DNA of 64,000 bases from Roseofilum acuticapitatum BLCC-M154 (GCF_030068475.1 NZ_JAQOSP010000042.1:1-64000); one strand, 5' to 3'. Counted from the first letter of the stretch, positions 34,549 to 44,911 are shown. The notes: generated by a model from the letters alone, not told the origin. Made by a program: numbers and translations.

Positions 34549-34580
34549 AATTAAAAATTAAAAATTAAAAATTAAAAATT
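34549..34580 (-). repeat. (TTTTTAA)n heptad array at a gene truncation
   Basis: Four units ending in AATTGAC abut the broken 5' end of the kinase gene. The coherent PAS/PAC reading frame stops exactly where the array begins. In the remaining 183 bp up to the next gene there is no coding continuation. Confidence 0.7.
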
Positions 34581-34763
34581 TGCTCAGTTACCCATTTTAA
34601 TGAGTCTGGCTTGGAGATCAGTTGGCTTGCTGCGAGGCTTATACAGCCTCGCCTGTAGACCTATCTCTGCTATTATAGGTTAACTGAACCCAGCCCATAG
34701 TTCCATAGTAGGAAACCTGTCATCAAGTCTAACTCCCCCGCAATAATTGTTCATTGTTCATTG

Positions 34764-35849
34764 TTAATTAGGTAACGTAATCTTAAAAATTGAGCCTTCC
34801 GGTTGATTATCACTCACCTGAATTTTACCCCCATGAGCTTCCACCACCAACTTACAAAAGGCTAGACCTAAGCCAATTTGAGAAACTTCTGGTAAAACAT
34901 TACCAATTTCGTATTGCTCAAAAATTTTCTCTTTTAGGAGTTCTGGCACACCCGATCCAGTATCAATAACCTCCAACGTTATTGAACCAGAAAGGGGAGC
35001 ATTTAAGTTAATGATAATTTGACTCTCTGGGGGAGAAAACTTAATGGCATTAGAGAGCAAATTATCTAGCACTCGATGCATCATTGCTTCATCAATAGCT
35101 ATATTTTTTCTCGGTTCTTCTGAACACAGAGGCACTAAAACTTGATTTCTATTGGCAGCGATAGGTTCAAAATTAGAGGCTGCTGAGTTCACCAGAACTG
35201 CTAGATCCATCTCTTGTAAATTTAGGCGCACCTTGCCCGATTCTAAGAGGGCAATTTTCAATAAATCATCAATTAAAGCTTGGAGAGATTGGGCTGAATT
35301 ATAAATTTTATTGATTTTATCCTTTTGTTTTTCTGGACTATACTCTCGCCTTCTCAATAATTCCAAACCAAATAATACTCCTCCTAGAGGATTTCGCAAA
35401 TCGTGAACCACCATTTTAACCATATCTTCCCGTAATTTAAGCAGGCTTTGCAGCTCGTCATACTGCTGCTTAATTCGCAGCATAGAAGAAACACGGGCAC
35501 GAAGTTCTATCCCATTAACCGGTTTACTAATAAAGTCATCGGCTCCCGCATTTAAACACCGGGCTAGATCGGATTTTTCACTTAAAGCGGTGATCATAAT
35601 AATGGGTATAACTTTCCATTTCGGCATCGCTTTAATTTGCCGACAAACTTCAATCCCATCGATTCCGGGCATCATGACATCAAGGAGAATTAAGCCTGGA
35701 TCGTAGGTTTCTAGAGAATTCAGGGCCTCTTGACCATTAGCTGCATAGTGAAGATTATATTCTTCGTCATTCAGTAGGGTTTCAATGACATCAAAATTAT
35801 CGGGTTCATCATCTACAATCAAAATCGAAAACTCATGGGCTACAGTCAT
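34764..35849 (-). CDS. receiver - histidine kinase (REC-HisKA-HATPase)
   Basis: A 361-residue cytoplasmic kinase. The N-terminal receiver (about 7-122) has VDDE and the phospho-aspartate in LILLDVMMPG. A short coil and HisKA follow (VVHDLRNPLGGVLFG near 150, the HDLRNPL subtype), then HATPase (NLLSNAIKFSPPES, GLGLAFCKLVVEAHGG). The receiver at the front means another kinase may control it. It is the second of four consecutive minus-strand kinases, with 150 bp to the next, so it probably has its own promoter. Confidence 0.9.
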   Translation of the reverse strand: MTVAHEFSILIVDDEPDNFDVIETLLNDEEYNLHYAANGQEALNSLETYDPGLILLDVMMPGIDGIEVCRQIKAMPKWKVIPIIMITALSEKSDLARCLNAGADDFISKPVNGIELRARVSSMLRIKQQYDELQSLLKLREDMVKMVVHDLRNPLGGVLFGLELLRRREYSPEKQKDKINKIYNSAQSLQALIDDLLKIALLESGKVRLNLQEMDLAVLVNSAASNFEPIAANRNQVLVPLCSEEPRKNIAIDEAMMHRVLDNLLSNAIKFSPPESQIIINLNAPLSGSITLEVIDTGSGVPELLKEKIFEQYEIGNVLPEVSQIGLGLAFCKLVVEAHGGKIQVSDNQPEGSIFKITLPN

Positions 35850-35999
35850 TGGTCGATCCTACGGAGAAGAATTAGGGCATTATAAAGGACTTCATTAAGT
35901 GTATAGTTTAACAGATTTTTTCGCCAAAAGCGATGAGCTTGGCTTAATTTCTGAGAGAAAAACGTTATTATTAATACTTTTTATCCGTAACAATCGATT

Positions 36000-37604
36000 T
36001 CAAGATTTCTGAGTCTGCAAGAGTTCTTGAATCGTTAAAGCCAACTGCTTGAGCTTAATAGGCTTGCTTAAGTAATGATTGGCTCCTGCTTGCAAACAGC
36101 GATCGCGATCTTCTGGCATAGCCAGAGCCGTCAAAGCAATGATTGGTACATCAATGAAAGTTTTAACTTCGCGAATATACTGAATTGCCTCTAAGCCATC
36201 CATCCCCGGCATTTGAATATCCATCAAAATAGCATCGGGACACTCCGTCTTAGCCATCTCAATCCCATCCTGCCCATTTTTAGCAAATAAAACCTGATAG
36301 CCCTTCGCCTTCAGATAACTCGAAACCGTATGAATATTCGCCTCATTATCCTCCACCAACAAAATCCGAGGATGACTATTGAGGATTTTTTCCCGACTCT
36401 CCTCTTTACTGCGCTCCAACTCCACCCCCTCTTGCTTCAGAGCAGCATTCACACTCACACAAGGCAAATCCACCCGAAAACAACTGCCTACCCCCTTGTC
36501 ACTTTGCAAGCTCACCCTACCCCCATGCAATTGGACTAACTGCTTCACCAAAGTTAAACCCAACCCCGTTCCCGCATACTTACGATTCAGGGAACTATCA
36601 ATTTGCACAAAGGGCTGAAATAACTGTTTCTGCTCCTCCTGGGAAATCCCAATGCCCGTATCCTCCACTGTAATTCGCAGATACTCCTTCCCTTCACTCT
36701 CTTCATCTGCTTCCCCCTGAAGCAGATGGGCTGAAAGAATCACCTTGCCCTCTTCTGGAGTAAACTTCACCGCATTATTAAGCAAATTAATCAAAATTTG
36801 GCGAATGCGCCGTTCATCTCCCCATAAATCGGGTAAACCCTCTGAAAGTTGAGTCACTAATTCAATTTTCTTGTTATAAGCTTGAGTTTTCACTAGGGAC
36901 AAACTCGAACGACATAAACTGCTGACGGCTATAGTTTCCCATTCCAGCTCAATCTTCCCCGACTCAATTTTGGCGACATCCAAAATATCATTAATCAATG
37001 CCAACAAATGGTTGCTACTGCGGGTAATGACCTCCAGGGATTTTTGCTGCTGGGGATTCACTTCCCCAAACACCCCATCTTGCAAGCCCTCCGTCATCCC
37101 CAAAATAGCATTTAGGGGGGTGCGTAGCTCATGGCTCATATTCGCTAAAAACTCATCTTTCAACCGGGTTACCCGTGCCAGAGTTTGATTTTTTTCCTGC
37201 AATTCCTTATTTAGATTCTGAAGCCGTAAATGACTTTTAATCCTTGCTTTAACTACACTATTATTAAAGGGCTTAGTAATATAATCAATCGCCCCTAATT
37301 CTAGTCCCTTGGCTTCATCTAAATCTTCATCCAGAGCCGTAATAAAAATGACTGAAATATTCGATATTTCTGGATCGGCTTTTAGCTGCATAAAGGTTTC
37401 ATAGCCGTCCATCTTGGGCATCATCACATCCAGAAGAATTAAATCGGGATGGGGTTTTTTCTGTGCCATTTTGATCGCTCTTTCTCCAGTCGTGGCGGCA
37501 ATCACTGCGTAGTCATCTTTCAGCACTTGGAAAAGCACTTGCAAGTTATCGGGACTATCATCGACAATGAGAATCTTCGGTTTAGGGGAATTTGGATGGC
37601 TCAT
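36000..37604 (-). CDS. hybrid kinase REC-HisKA-HATPase-REC
   Basis: A 534-residue cytoplasmic hybrid kinase. Receiver 1 (about 8-125; LILLDVMMPKMDG), coiled coil, HisKA (NMSHELRTPLNAILGMTEGL), HATPase (NLLNNAVKFTPEEG, GTGLGLTLVKQLVQLHGG), linker, receiver 2 (about 410-530; AILMDIQMPGMDGLEA). From the coiled coil onward it is clearly paralogous to the C-terminal part of the neighbouring 1907-residue kinase, so a local duplication is likely. The two genes are 80 bp apart on one strand. Confidence 0.9.
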   Translation of the reverse strand: MSHPNSPKPKILIVDDSPDNLQVLFQVLKDDYAVIAATTGERAIKMAQKKPHPDLILLDVMMPKMDGYETFMQLKADPEISNISVIFITALDEDLDEAKGLELGAIDYITKPFNNSVVKARIKSHLRLQNLNKELQEKNQTLARVTRLKDEFLANMSHELRTPLNAILGMTEGLQDGVFGEVNPQQQKSLEVITRSSNHLLALINDILDVAKIESGKIELEWETIAVSSLCRSSLSLVKTQAYNKKIELVTQLSEGLPDLWGDERRIRQILINLLNNAVKFTPEEGKVILSAHLLQGEADEESEGKEYLRITVEDTGIGISQEEQKQLFQPFVQIDSSLNRKYAGTGLGLTLVKQLVQLHGGRVSLQSDKGVGSCFRVDLPCVSVNAALKQEGVELERSKEESREKILNSHPRILLVEDNEANIHTVSSYLKAKGYQVLFAKNGQDGIEMAKTECPDAILMDIQMPGMDGLEAIQYIREVKTFIDVPIIALTALAMPEDRDRCLQAGANHYLSKPIKLKQLALTIQELLQTQKS

Positions 37605-37684
37605 AAAGGGTCAAGGCTTACTCCAGAGAACTGGGGGAATTCGCTAAGGTCGTTTGCATAGTGTATAGTAGATCCTACAATCTA

Positions 37685-40600
37685 TTAAAAGTTCATTTCT
37701 CGATGGGCTAAAAGCTGCTCGATGGTGGTGACCAATTGTTTCAGTTTAACGGGTTTACTTAGATATTCATTGGCTCCGGCTTCTAAGGCCCGATCGCGAT
37801 CGCCCTCCATCGCTAAAGCAGTTAACGCAATAATGGGAACCTCTACCAACTGGAGATCCTGACGGATTTTCTGAATCGCTTCTAAGCCATCCATATCTGG
37901 CATTTGAATATCCATTAAAATCATATTGGGCTGTTCTGAGGCGGCTAAAGCTACACCCTCTGAGCCATTTTTACCGATGCAGAGTTGATACCCTTTAGCT
38001 TTTAGATAGCTCGATAAAGTGGTAAGATTAGCTTCATTATCATCCACGAGCAAAATTAAGGGCGATTTGGACTCAGTAGCAGGGGAAAGGTTTCGATCCC
38101 GATCCAGTTCTGGGGGGAGATCAACCGGAGTATCGGGCCCCTCTAAACAAGGTAAATCAATGCTGAAACAACTGCCCAAACCCACTTTACTCCTCACTGA
38201 AACCTGACCCCCATGGAGTTCGACAATCTGCTTGACTAAAGCCAGACCTAATCCTGTACCGGTATACTTACGATTTAAGGCGCTATCGATTTGCACAAAG
38301 GGCTGAAAGAGTTTTTCTAGGTTTTCCGGAGTAATGCCAATGCCTGTATCGATTATGGCAATGCGGAGATAATGGTTGAGGGTTAATCCGGGATCTTGGG
38401 GCTGGCATTTCACTTCTGGATGCAGAGCCTCAATTTGGGAGATGTTCGGAAAACATAGGGTGGAGTCTGTATTCAAGGCCGGCTTAGGAGCAACTTTCAG
38501 CGTAATTTTCCCCCCTTCTGGGGTAAATTTAACGGCATTATTGAGCAGGTTAATTAAAACTTGGCGGATGCGGCGCTCATCGACCCACAGATCGGGTAAA
38601 GGGTTGGCGATCGCGGTTTCTAGGGTAATGCCTTTTTTCTGGGCTTGTTGTTTGACAAAGGCCAAACTGGAGCTACAGAGGGGAGCAACGGGGACGCGGC
38701 TATATTCGAGTTCGATTTTGCCCGATTCAATTTTAGCCACATCGAGAATATCATTAATCAGTTCGAGGAGATGGGAACCACTGCGCTCGATGGTGTCTAA
38801 GGCTTTGAGCTGTCGATCGTTAATTTCACCAAAGATTTGCTCGCTCAGTCCTTCAGCCATACCCAGAATGGCATTGAGAGGAGTGCGAAGTTCATGACTC
38901 ATGTTGGCTAAAAACTCATCTTTGAGGCGGGTGGCGCGGGCGAGTTCTTGGTTGGTTCTGAGTAGTGCTTCTTCGGCAGCTTGGCGATCGCTAATATCCC
39001 GACAAACGCAGATTAAATAGCCCTTGTCTGTGAGGGTGAGGGAGAGTTCTTGGGCGAAGGGTTCCCCCTCACGCAGGGCGATGGTTTGGCCTCGCCAATG
39101 GCGATCGCTAGAGAGAGCCGGAAAGACTTGCTCTTCAAAGTATTGGATTTGTTCCGTATCATAGAGCTTGCGCCAACTTTGTCCGAGCAACTCTTGAGGA
39201 TCGGTAAAGTTAAACAGGCTCAGGTGTGCCTGATTGACGAAGATATAGCGGTCATCTCTGAGGATACCGATACCATCGATCGCCGCCTCAATCGCAGCCA
39301 TTTGTTGTTGCAGTCTGGCTCCGGCTTCTTTGCGATCGGTGATATCCCTAGCAGCAGCATAAATGAGATCTCCATAAGGACGCGATCGCCATTCAATCCA
39401 CCGGTAGGAACCATCTCGGCAGCGATAACGGTTGGTAAAATTAATCAGCTCCTCACCTTTGCCTAAATTCACCATCGCTTCTAGGGTGCTGTCCAGGTCT
39501 TCCGGATGCACATAATCTAAGAACTTTTGGCCCTCTAACTCCGAGACTGGATAGCCCAAGGTTTTCTCCCACTGAGGGTTGAGGCGGATAAACTCACCCT
39601 CTAAATTGGCCATACACAGCAAGTCAAGGGCAAGGGAAAAGAAGCGGTCTAACTCTTGAGTGGTCTGCTCTAGGGCCGCCATACTGCGCTTGTAGTCGGT
39701 GATGTCTCGACAGACACAAATGAGCGTACCGTCTTCTGTCAGCGTGAGGGAGAGGTCTTCATCAAACGTCGAGCCATCTTTACGGGTGGCGATCGCCTCC
39801 CCTTTCCAAAAGCCTTGTTCGAGGAGGACAGGAAAGACTTCTTTTTCAAAGCGCTTGAGTTCTTGCTCAGAATACAACTGTCTCCAGCTTTGGCCGATCA
39901 GTTCTTCAGGGCGATCGTAGCCAAAGATCTGCACATGGGAGCGGTTCAAATATTCATACCTATCTCCCTTAAGCAGGGCAATTCCATCTACAGCCGCCTC
40001 AATACTAGCCAATTGTCTGGCGTTTTCTTCCTCCGTCTCCTGTCGCTGGCGCTCTAGGCGATAGCCTTCGATTAAGTTACTACAGGTAATCAGAAAGGGT
40101 TCTAACTCTTCTACAATCTGCTGATTGTAACCCTGGGGTCGATTGGCAATGCCCACCATTCCCAACAGGGTAGACCCACTGTAAAAGGGTAGACCTAAAA
40201 AGGCATTCAGGGGGGGATGACCATCGGGTGTGCCTCCCCGCCTAGGATCGGTTCTAGGACTGTTAGCAATTACCGGTTTTCCGGTCATGACAACCGCCCC
40301 AAACAGGGTATTCATATTGCCAAATTCCATCCCCTGTTCATAGTTTTGCTCGTAAAACTCCTGAGTCGCTCGATCCCAGGCAATATTGGTAATGCTGTGG
40401 GTTTTCACGTAGGGAACGCCCCGAATTTTGAGCAGAATTTCGTCACATTCAGGACGTTTTTCTAAGGGTGCTATGCCATCATCTCGAAATAGCACTTCAC
40501 CAATAAAGCCATACTCACTATCGGTGAGTTCGAGTAAGTTAGAGAGCAGGCCTTCAAAGATGGTGAGCCGGTTACCTGCGGTGATAAATTGAGCTTGGGC

Positions 40601-43408
40601 GGTGCTGATGGCTCTCAGCAATTGGTTACTGCGAGCAAGGGCAAGTTCCGCTTGTTTGCGATCGCTAATATCCACCCGAATCGCCAGGTATTGAAAGGGT
40701 TTTCCCCCAGCATTCAGGAAGGGCACAATGGTGGTATCCATCCAATAGAGCCGTCCATCCTTCGCCCGGTTGCAAACTTCAGAGCGCCAAATCTCTCCCC
40801 TAGAGACCGTCTGCCACAGGTTTTGGAAAAATTCGGGGGGATGAACACCAGACTTGATCAGGCGGTGGGTTTGGCCAATAATCTCCTCTTGGGTATAGCC
40901 AGAAACTTCACAGAAGCGATCGTTGGCATAGGTAATCACCCCTTCGGCATCCGTAATCGCCACGATCGCCGCTTGATCCAACGCTAACTTAAAGTTGGCC
41001 AATTCTTGCATCAAGACTTGACGCTGCTGGGAGTCTATTTTAGCCTGGGTGATATCTCGGTTAATCCCAATCATCCGTTGGGGATTTCCCTGCTCATCTC
41101 GTTCCACAATGGCCGTGGCAGATACCCAGCGTACAGAGCCATCCGGATGCAAAACTCGAAACTCAGGATCAAACTTTTTCTCGCCTCTCAGGGCTGCTTC
41201 TAGAGCTTCACCAGCCATTGGCGCATCCTCTGGATAGAGGGCATTTTGCCACAGTTCCACTGTATTCGTAGGGTTCGAGGGGTCTAAACCATAGAGGGTA
41301 TACATTCTCCGATCCCAGGTGAGCCGATTTTCCACCACATTCCATTCCCAAATGCCAATCTGGGCTGAAGAAACGGCTAGTTCTAGACGCTTGGATATCG
41401 TCCTAATTTTTAGGGTTCTTTCTGTTACTCGATCTTCCAGGTCTTGATTGAGTTCTTCTAGGGCTAACTGGGCCTGTTTGAGATCGGTTTCCATATGTTT
41501 GCGATCGCTAATATCCGTAATGCTGCCCACATAACCGATGACCTTGCCCTCACTATTGCGCTCGACTGTTGATTGAGCATATACCCAATAGATAGACCCA
41601 TCGAGGTGTTGCAGACGAAATTCGAGTTCACAAGCACAATGATCCTTGACTCCATTAACCCAAATATTCTCCACTCGTTCGCGATCGTCTCGATGCACAG
41701 ATGTGAGCCATCTATTCCCCATCAATGCGGTTCCTGCAAGTCCCGCTAATTCACACCAGCGCTGATTCACATAAACCCATTGACCGGTCTTATCCGCCCG
41801 AAAAACCCCGACTGGCAGGCTCTCTGCCAGACTTGCATATCGCTGCCCACTCTCGCGCAGTAAGCTTTCGGCTTGTTGTCTCTCCCTCAGTTCGACGGCC
41901 AGTTTTTGATGGGTACTGGCTTGTTGAATGGCGATCGCCAACTGCACCCCCACTTCTTCTAACAGGGACACCTCTTCCCCTGTCCAGTCTCGATAATCCT
42001 CACATTGATGACTAATCAGAAATCCCCAGGGCCCTTCCTCGAAGGTTAGGGGAATGACGAGATTGGCTTTCACCTGATATTCTTCTAATAAGTTCAGATA
42101 GCAGGGAGTATATCCGGCGGTATCAACATTGTTGACCACAATCGAGCGGTCTCTGGTCTGCTCTCCAAAACAACCGTCCTCGATCCAATTCCCCAAGCTA
42201 GTTCGCCACCGAGGAAGGGCGGACTCAGCAATAATGCGCCCATGACCCTCATCTTGAAATTGGCACACTACGACGCGATCGCAACTTAAAACCCGTCTAA
42301 TTTCGCTAACGGCCACATCCAACACCTCTTGCAGATCCAGAGAATACCGAATCCGCTTGGCCATATCAGCCACCACCTTCTCCCGTTCCCGTTGCGCTTG
42401 TAGTTCAGCCATTCTCGCTTGTACTTGCTCTTCGAGTTCGCTGTTGCGCGACTCTAACAGCACGACTTTTTGGGCTTCTAGATGATTGACCTTATGTTCT
42501 AAGACTTCCACTAATTTGTAGAGTTCTAGGGGATTCAGCGCTTGCAACAGGCTGGTTTGAGTGACAATACCCAAGAGTTCCCCTTGCTCTCCGATCGCCA
42601 CCACTCGCTGGATCAAGTGCTTTTCCATGATTTGCTGCACTACCCATAGGGAGTCCTGGGGTTTAACCGCAAAAATAGGACGGCTCATTAAGTCCTCCGC
42701 CAGGTACTGTTTAAAATGAGGATAAAAGCTATGAAATTGAACCAGGTCTCGCTCAGTGATTATGCCCACAGGAATGTCTAAGGAACCGGTGGCAGTGTGC
42801 CTATTTTCTACAATCACCACCGAACTGACTCGATGGCTTGCCATCAGTTGGGAAATTGCTAGTAATGAGGTTTGGGTAGTAGCACAAATGACCTGGCGAC
42901 TCATGACTTCTTGCGCTTCTCGCAGACGCAACAGATCGATGGGGCGCGAGATCTGGCGTAAACTTTCATGGGTAACCAGTCCGACTAACTGTCCGCGATC
43001 GTCTAGAATAGGCAGATGCCGAATCCGATGCTGCTTGAGCAGGTTGATCGCGAAAAAAATATCGGTAAATTCTTCTTCTTTAATGGTAACGACGGAGGGA
43101 CTCATCACCTGTTCAACCCGCAGATAGGCCAGGGGCTGATCTTCGGCTAGTAAGCGTACCATATCCCGTTCGGTGAGAATACCCATCACCTTTTGGTTGT
43201 CCACTATGACAACACAACTGGAAGTAGCTTCTAAATGGAGTTGATGGTGTTGATTGTCTTGAGTGCGCTCGGTTTCACAGGACAAATGGGTAGCGCTCAT
43301 TTTAGAGATGGCCTCCCGCACATTGGTATTAGGAGATACCACGATCGGGTTTCTAACAATGGCTAACTTCAGTTGGATGGGGTCTAGAGCGGTTTCAGAA
43401 TTTAACAT
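37685..43408 (-). CDS. 1907-residue hybrid kinase with CBS, GAF and six PAS domains
   Basis: Domain order: four CBS motifs as two pairs (about 15-295; nucleotide sensing), coiled coil, GAF (355-500), PAS (520-640), PAS (670-790), PAS (805-930), GAF (940-1110), PAS (1125-1240), PAS (1250-1370), PAS (1375-1490), HisKA (NMSHELRTPLNAILGMAEGL, near 1515), HATPase (GTGLGLALVKQIVELHGG) and a receiver (ILMDIQMPDMDG, near 1840). The fourth and sixth PAS domains are similar (IEAA[VI]DGI, GQSWR[QK]LY, LICVCRDI). Such a set can combine energy state, redox or light, and other cues. It has no membrane segments. Confidence 0.92.
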   Translation of the reverse strand: MLNSETALDPIQLKLAIVRNPIVVSPNTNVREAISKMSATHLSCETERTQDNQHHQLHLEATSSCVVIVDNQKVMGILTERDMVRLLAEDQPLAYLRVEQVMSPSVVTIKEEEFTDIFFAINLLKQHRIRHLPILDDRGQLVGLVTHESLRQISRPIDLLRLREAQEVMSRQVICATTQTSLLAISQLMASHRVSSVVIVENRHTATGSLDIPVGIITERDLVQFHSFYPHFKQYLAEDLMSRPIFAVKPQDSLWVVQQIMEKHLIQRVVAIGEQGELLGIVTQTSLLQALNPLELYKLVEVLEHKVNHLEAQKVVLLESRNSELEEQVQARMAELQAQREREKVVADMAKRIRYSLDLQEVLDVAVSEIRRVLSCDRVVVCQFQDEGHGRIIAESALPRWRTSLGNWIEDGCFGEQTRDRSIVVNNVDTAGYTPCYLNLLEEYQVKANLVIPLTFEEGPWGFLISHQCEDYRDWTGEEVSLLEEVGVQLAIAIQQASTHQKLAVELRERQQAESLLRESGQRYASLAESLPVGVFRADKTGQWVYVNQRWCELAGLAGTALMGNRWLTSVHRDDRERVENIWVNGVKDHCACELEFRLQHLDGSIYWVYAQSTVERNSEGKVIGYVGSITDISDRKHMETDLKQAQLALEELNQDLEDRVTERTLKIRTISKRLELAVSSAQIGIWEWNVVENRLTWDRRMYTLYGLDPSNPTNTVELWQNALYPEDAPMAGEALEAALRGEKKFDPEFRVLHPDGSVRWVSATAIVERDEQGNPQRMIGINRDITQAKIDSQQRQVLMQELANFKLALDQAAIVAITDAEGVITYANDRFCEVSGYTQEEIIGQTHRLIKSGVHPPEFFQNLWQTVSRGEIWRSEVCNRAKDGRLYWMDTTIVPFLNAGGKPFQYLAIRVDISDRKQAELALARSNQLLRAISTAQAQFITAGNRLTIFEGLLSNLLELTDSEYGFIGEVLFRDDGIAPLEKRPECDEILLKIRGVPYVKTHSITNIAWDRATQEFYEQNYEQGMEFGNMNTLFGAVVMTGKPVIANSPRTDPRRGGTPDGHPPLNAFLGLPFYSGSTLLGMVGIANRPQGYNQQIVEELEPFLITCSNLIEGYRLERQRQETEEENARQLASIEAAVDGIALLKGDRYEYLNRSHVQIFGYDRPEELIGQSWRQLYSEQELKRFEKEVFPVLLEQGFWKGEAIATRKDGSTFDEDLSLTLTEDGTLICVCRDITDYKRSMAALEQTTQELDRFFSLALDLLCMANLEGEFIRLNPQWEKTLGYPVSELEGQKFLDYVHPEDLDSTLEAMVNLGKGEELINFTNRYRCRDGSYRWIEWRSRPYGDLIYAAARDITDRKEAGARLQQQMAAIEAAIDGIGILRDDRYIFVNQAHLSLFNFTDPQELLGQSWRKLYDTEQIQYFEEQVFPALSSDRHWRGQTIALREGEPFAQELSLTLTDKGYLICVCRDISDRQAAEEALLRTNQELARATRLKDEFLANMSHELRTPLNAILGMAEGLSEQIFGEINDRQLKALDTIERSGSHLLELINDILDVAKIESGKIELEYSRVPVAPLCSSSLAFVKQQAQKKGITLETAIANPLPDLWVDERRIRQVLINLLNNAVKFTPEGGKITLKVAPKPALNTDSTLCFPNISQIEALHPEVKCQPQDPGLTLNHYLRIAIIDTGIGITPENLEKLFQPFVQIDSALNRKYTGTGLGLALVKQIVELHGGQVSVRSKVGLGSCFSIDLPCLEGPDTPVDLPPELDRDRNLSPATESKSPLILLVDDNEANLTTLSSYLKAKGYQLCIGKNGSEGVALAASEQPNMILMDIQMPDMDGLEAIQKIRQDLQLVEVPIIALTALAMEGDRDRALEAGANEYLSKPVKLKQLVTTIEQLLAHREMNF

Positions 43409-43486
43409 TCATTCTGTTTTTGGGTTTTATCTCTATTATGAACGATCGTCTGGGAACTTAAAAGGACAGAGATCGCACAGAGATGA

Positions 43487-43530
43487 TGATCCAGTTCTCG
43501 ACCTTTGTTCAGATCGAGAATTGAGGATCA
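43487..43530. promoter_or_regulatory. interrupted inverted repeat in a divergent promoter region
   Basis: TGATCC...TTCTCGA (43487-43501) pairs with TCGAGAA...GGATCA (43514-43530). It lies in the 184-bp region between the divergent 1907-residue kinase gene and the gene at 43593. The position suits an operator or a structured leader; no regulator can be named. Confidence 0.4.
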
Positions 43531-43592
43531 ACCCAGAAAGAAAGCATGTATGATGAAAATCTAGAAAAAGACAAGCACCACCCGGCCAGTTT

Positions 43593-44636
43593 ATGGATCA
43601 GTCTCCTGCCGACTTATTAGCCCTATTGGGGGAACAACCCCAACTTGATTTTAATTTGCCCGATCCCGAAGATGACCAAATTCCCGATGTTGAATTTGTG
43701 CAGCAACTGGATACGGCCTGGTTAGTTTGCGATCGCTTTGATTTGCAAACGGATATTTGGCGGGGTCGGATTTTACGGGCAATCCGCGATCGAGAAAAAA
43801 AAGGGGGGGATGGCCGCGGAACGGGGTTTATCAATTGGTTAAAATCGAAGGAAATTACGAAAAGCCAAGCCTATTCTTTAATTCAGTTGGCCAATAGCGC
43901 CGATACCTTAGTCGAAGAGGGACAATTAGACCCAGAATCGGTGAATAATTTCAGTAAGCGAGCCTTTGTGGAAACAGCAAAAGCACCGATAGAAGTGCAA
44001 CAATTAGTCACAGATGCCGCGAGTCGAGGCGATCGCATTACCCGCCGAGAAGTCAAACAATTGGCCGATGAATGGACAGCCATGTCTTCCGATCTCTTGC
44101 CCAATGAAGTCAAGGAAAAAGCCGCCTCCGGAACCATGGCTTCTAAGCATTTGGCCCCCTTAGTCAAAGAATTGGGCAAACTCCCGGATACTCACCTACA
44201 GAGTATTCAAGAAGAGGTAGCGGCTAACCCGGATGTGGAAACGGTTAAACAAATGACCTCAGAAGCCCGGAGTCTAGCCAAATATTTAGATGCAGCCGCC
44301 CAAGTGCAAATCCTGAGTCAATCCTCCGTCGATTTAGAGATGGCCCTAGATGAGAGCTTGCGGTTAGGGTGTTTAAGTACAGCCTCAGAATTGCTCAAAC
44401 AAGCCACCCAACTTGAACAAACGGTAGCCAAATTGTATTTAACCTGGAAACGGTTGGGAAATTTGGCCGATCGCCTGTTTGTAGACACCGGAGCGAGTAC
44501 CCCCCATCTGCGCTCGATGCTCAATCAACTCGGCCCCCTCACCAGTGAAATTCTAGAGGTTCCCCTACAAGATCGGCTCCCCGATGAAGAAGGCGATCGC
44601 TCCAGCATCCGCCTACAATGGCTCTCAGATACCTAA
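43593..44636 (+). CDS. conserved cyanobacterial hypothetical protein
   Basis: A 347-residue soluble protein, mostly helical. Residues about 45-110 (WLVCDRFDLQTDIWRGRILRAI, then GFINWLKSKEITKSQAYSLI) look like a helix-turn-helix unit of the kind seen near ParB-type proteins. The middle contains RRRITRREVKQLADEW-like basic helices (actual DRITRREVKQLADEW), and the C-terminal half is a helical bundle. There are no membrane segments. It is divergent from the large kinase. DNA binding is inference. Confidence 0.65.
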   Translation: MDQSPADLLALLGEQPQLDFNLPDPEDDQIPDVEFVQQLDTAWLVCDRFDLQTDIWRGRILRAIRDREKKGGDGRGTGFINWLKSKEITKSQAYSLIQLANSADTLVEEGQLDPESVNNFSKRAFVETAKAPIEVQQLVTDAASRGDRITRREVKQLADEWTAMSSDLLPNEVKEKAASGTMASKHLAPLVKELGKLPDTHLQSIQEEVAANPDVETVKQMTSEARSLAKYLDAAAQVQILSQSSVDLEMALDESLRLGCLSTASELLKQATQLEQTVAKLYLTWKRLGNLADRLFVDTGASTPHLRSMLNQLGPLTSEILEVPLQDRLPDEEGDRSSIRLQWLSDT

Positions 44637-44662
44637 GTCCAGTTCTAAGGACAAATGAATAG

Positions 44663-44726
44663 AGGATAATTTTACGCTATCATCAGATAAATCAATGAAA
44701 TATCACTCATTCATGCAAATTATCCT
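44663..44726. other. 10-bp inverted repeat upstream of ado
   Basis: AGGATAATTT (44663-44672) and AAATTATCCT (44717-44726) are perfect inverted arms 44 nt apart, in the 275-bp gap between the 43593 gene and ado. It may end the upstream transcript or shape the ado leader. The rest of the gap shows an AGGAG ribosome site about 12 bases before the ado ATG and no other clear signals. Confidence 0.4.
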
Positions 44727-44911
44727 AGGGTCAGGGGATCGAGACCGAGATGAGCGATCGACTCTTGAGCGGTCTTTCCCAGAAGGGGATGAAAACGGGC
44801 AAGGGTTAAGTTACACTTAAACCTACCCAAACTCGTCGATCTTCCCATCGGCAAAAAAACCTTGCCATCCAATCAGGATTAACATCATCAATATTAGGAG
44901 ATTACTCACCT

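Noticed and set aside
38376-38897. 173-codon plus-strand frame inside the 1907-residue kinase
   Set aside because: Antisense to the HisKA/HATPase region with no family resemblance.
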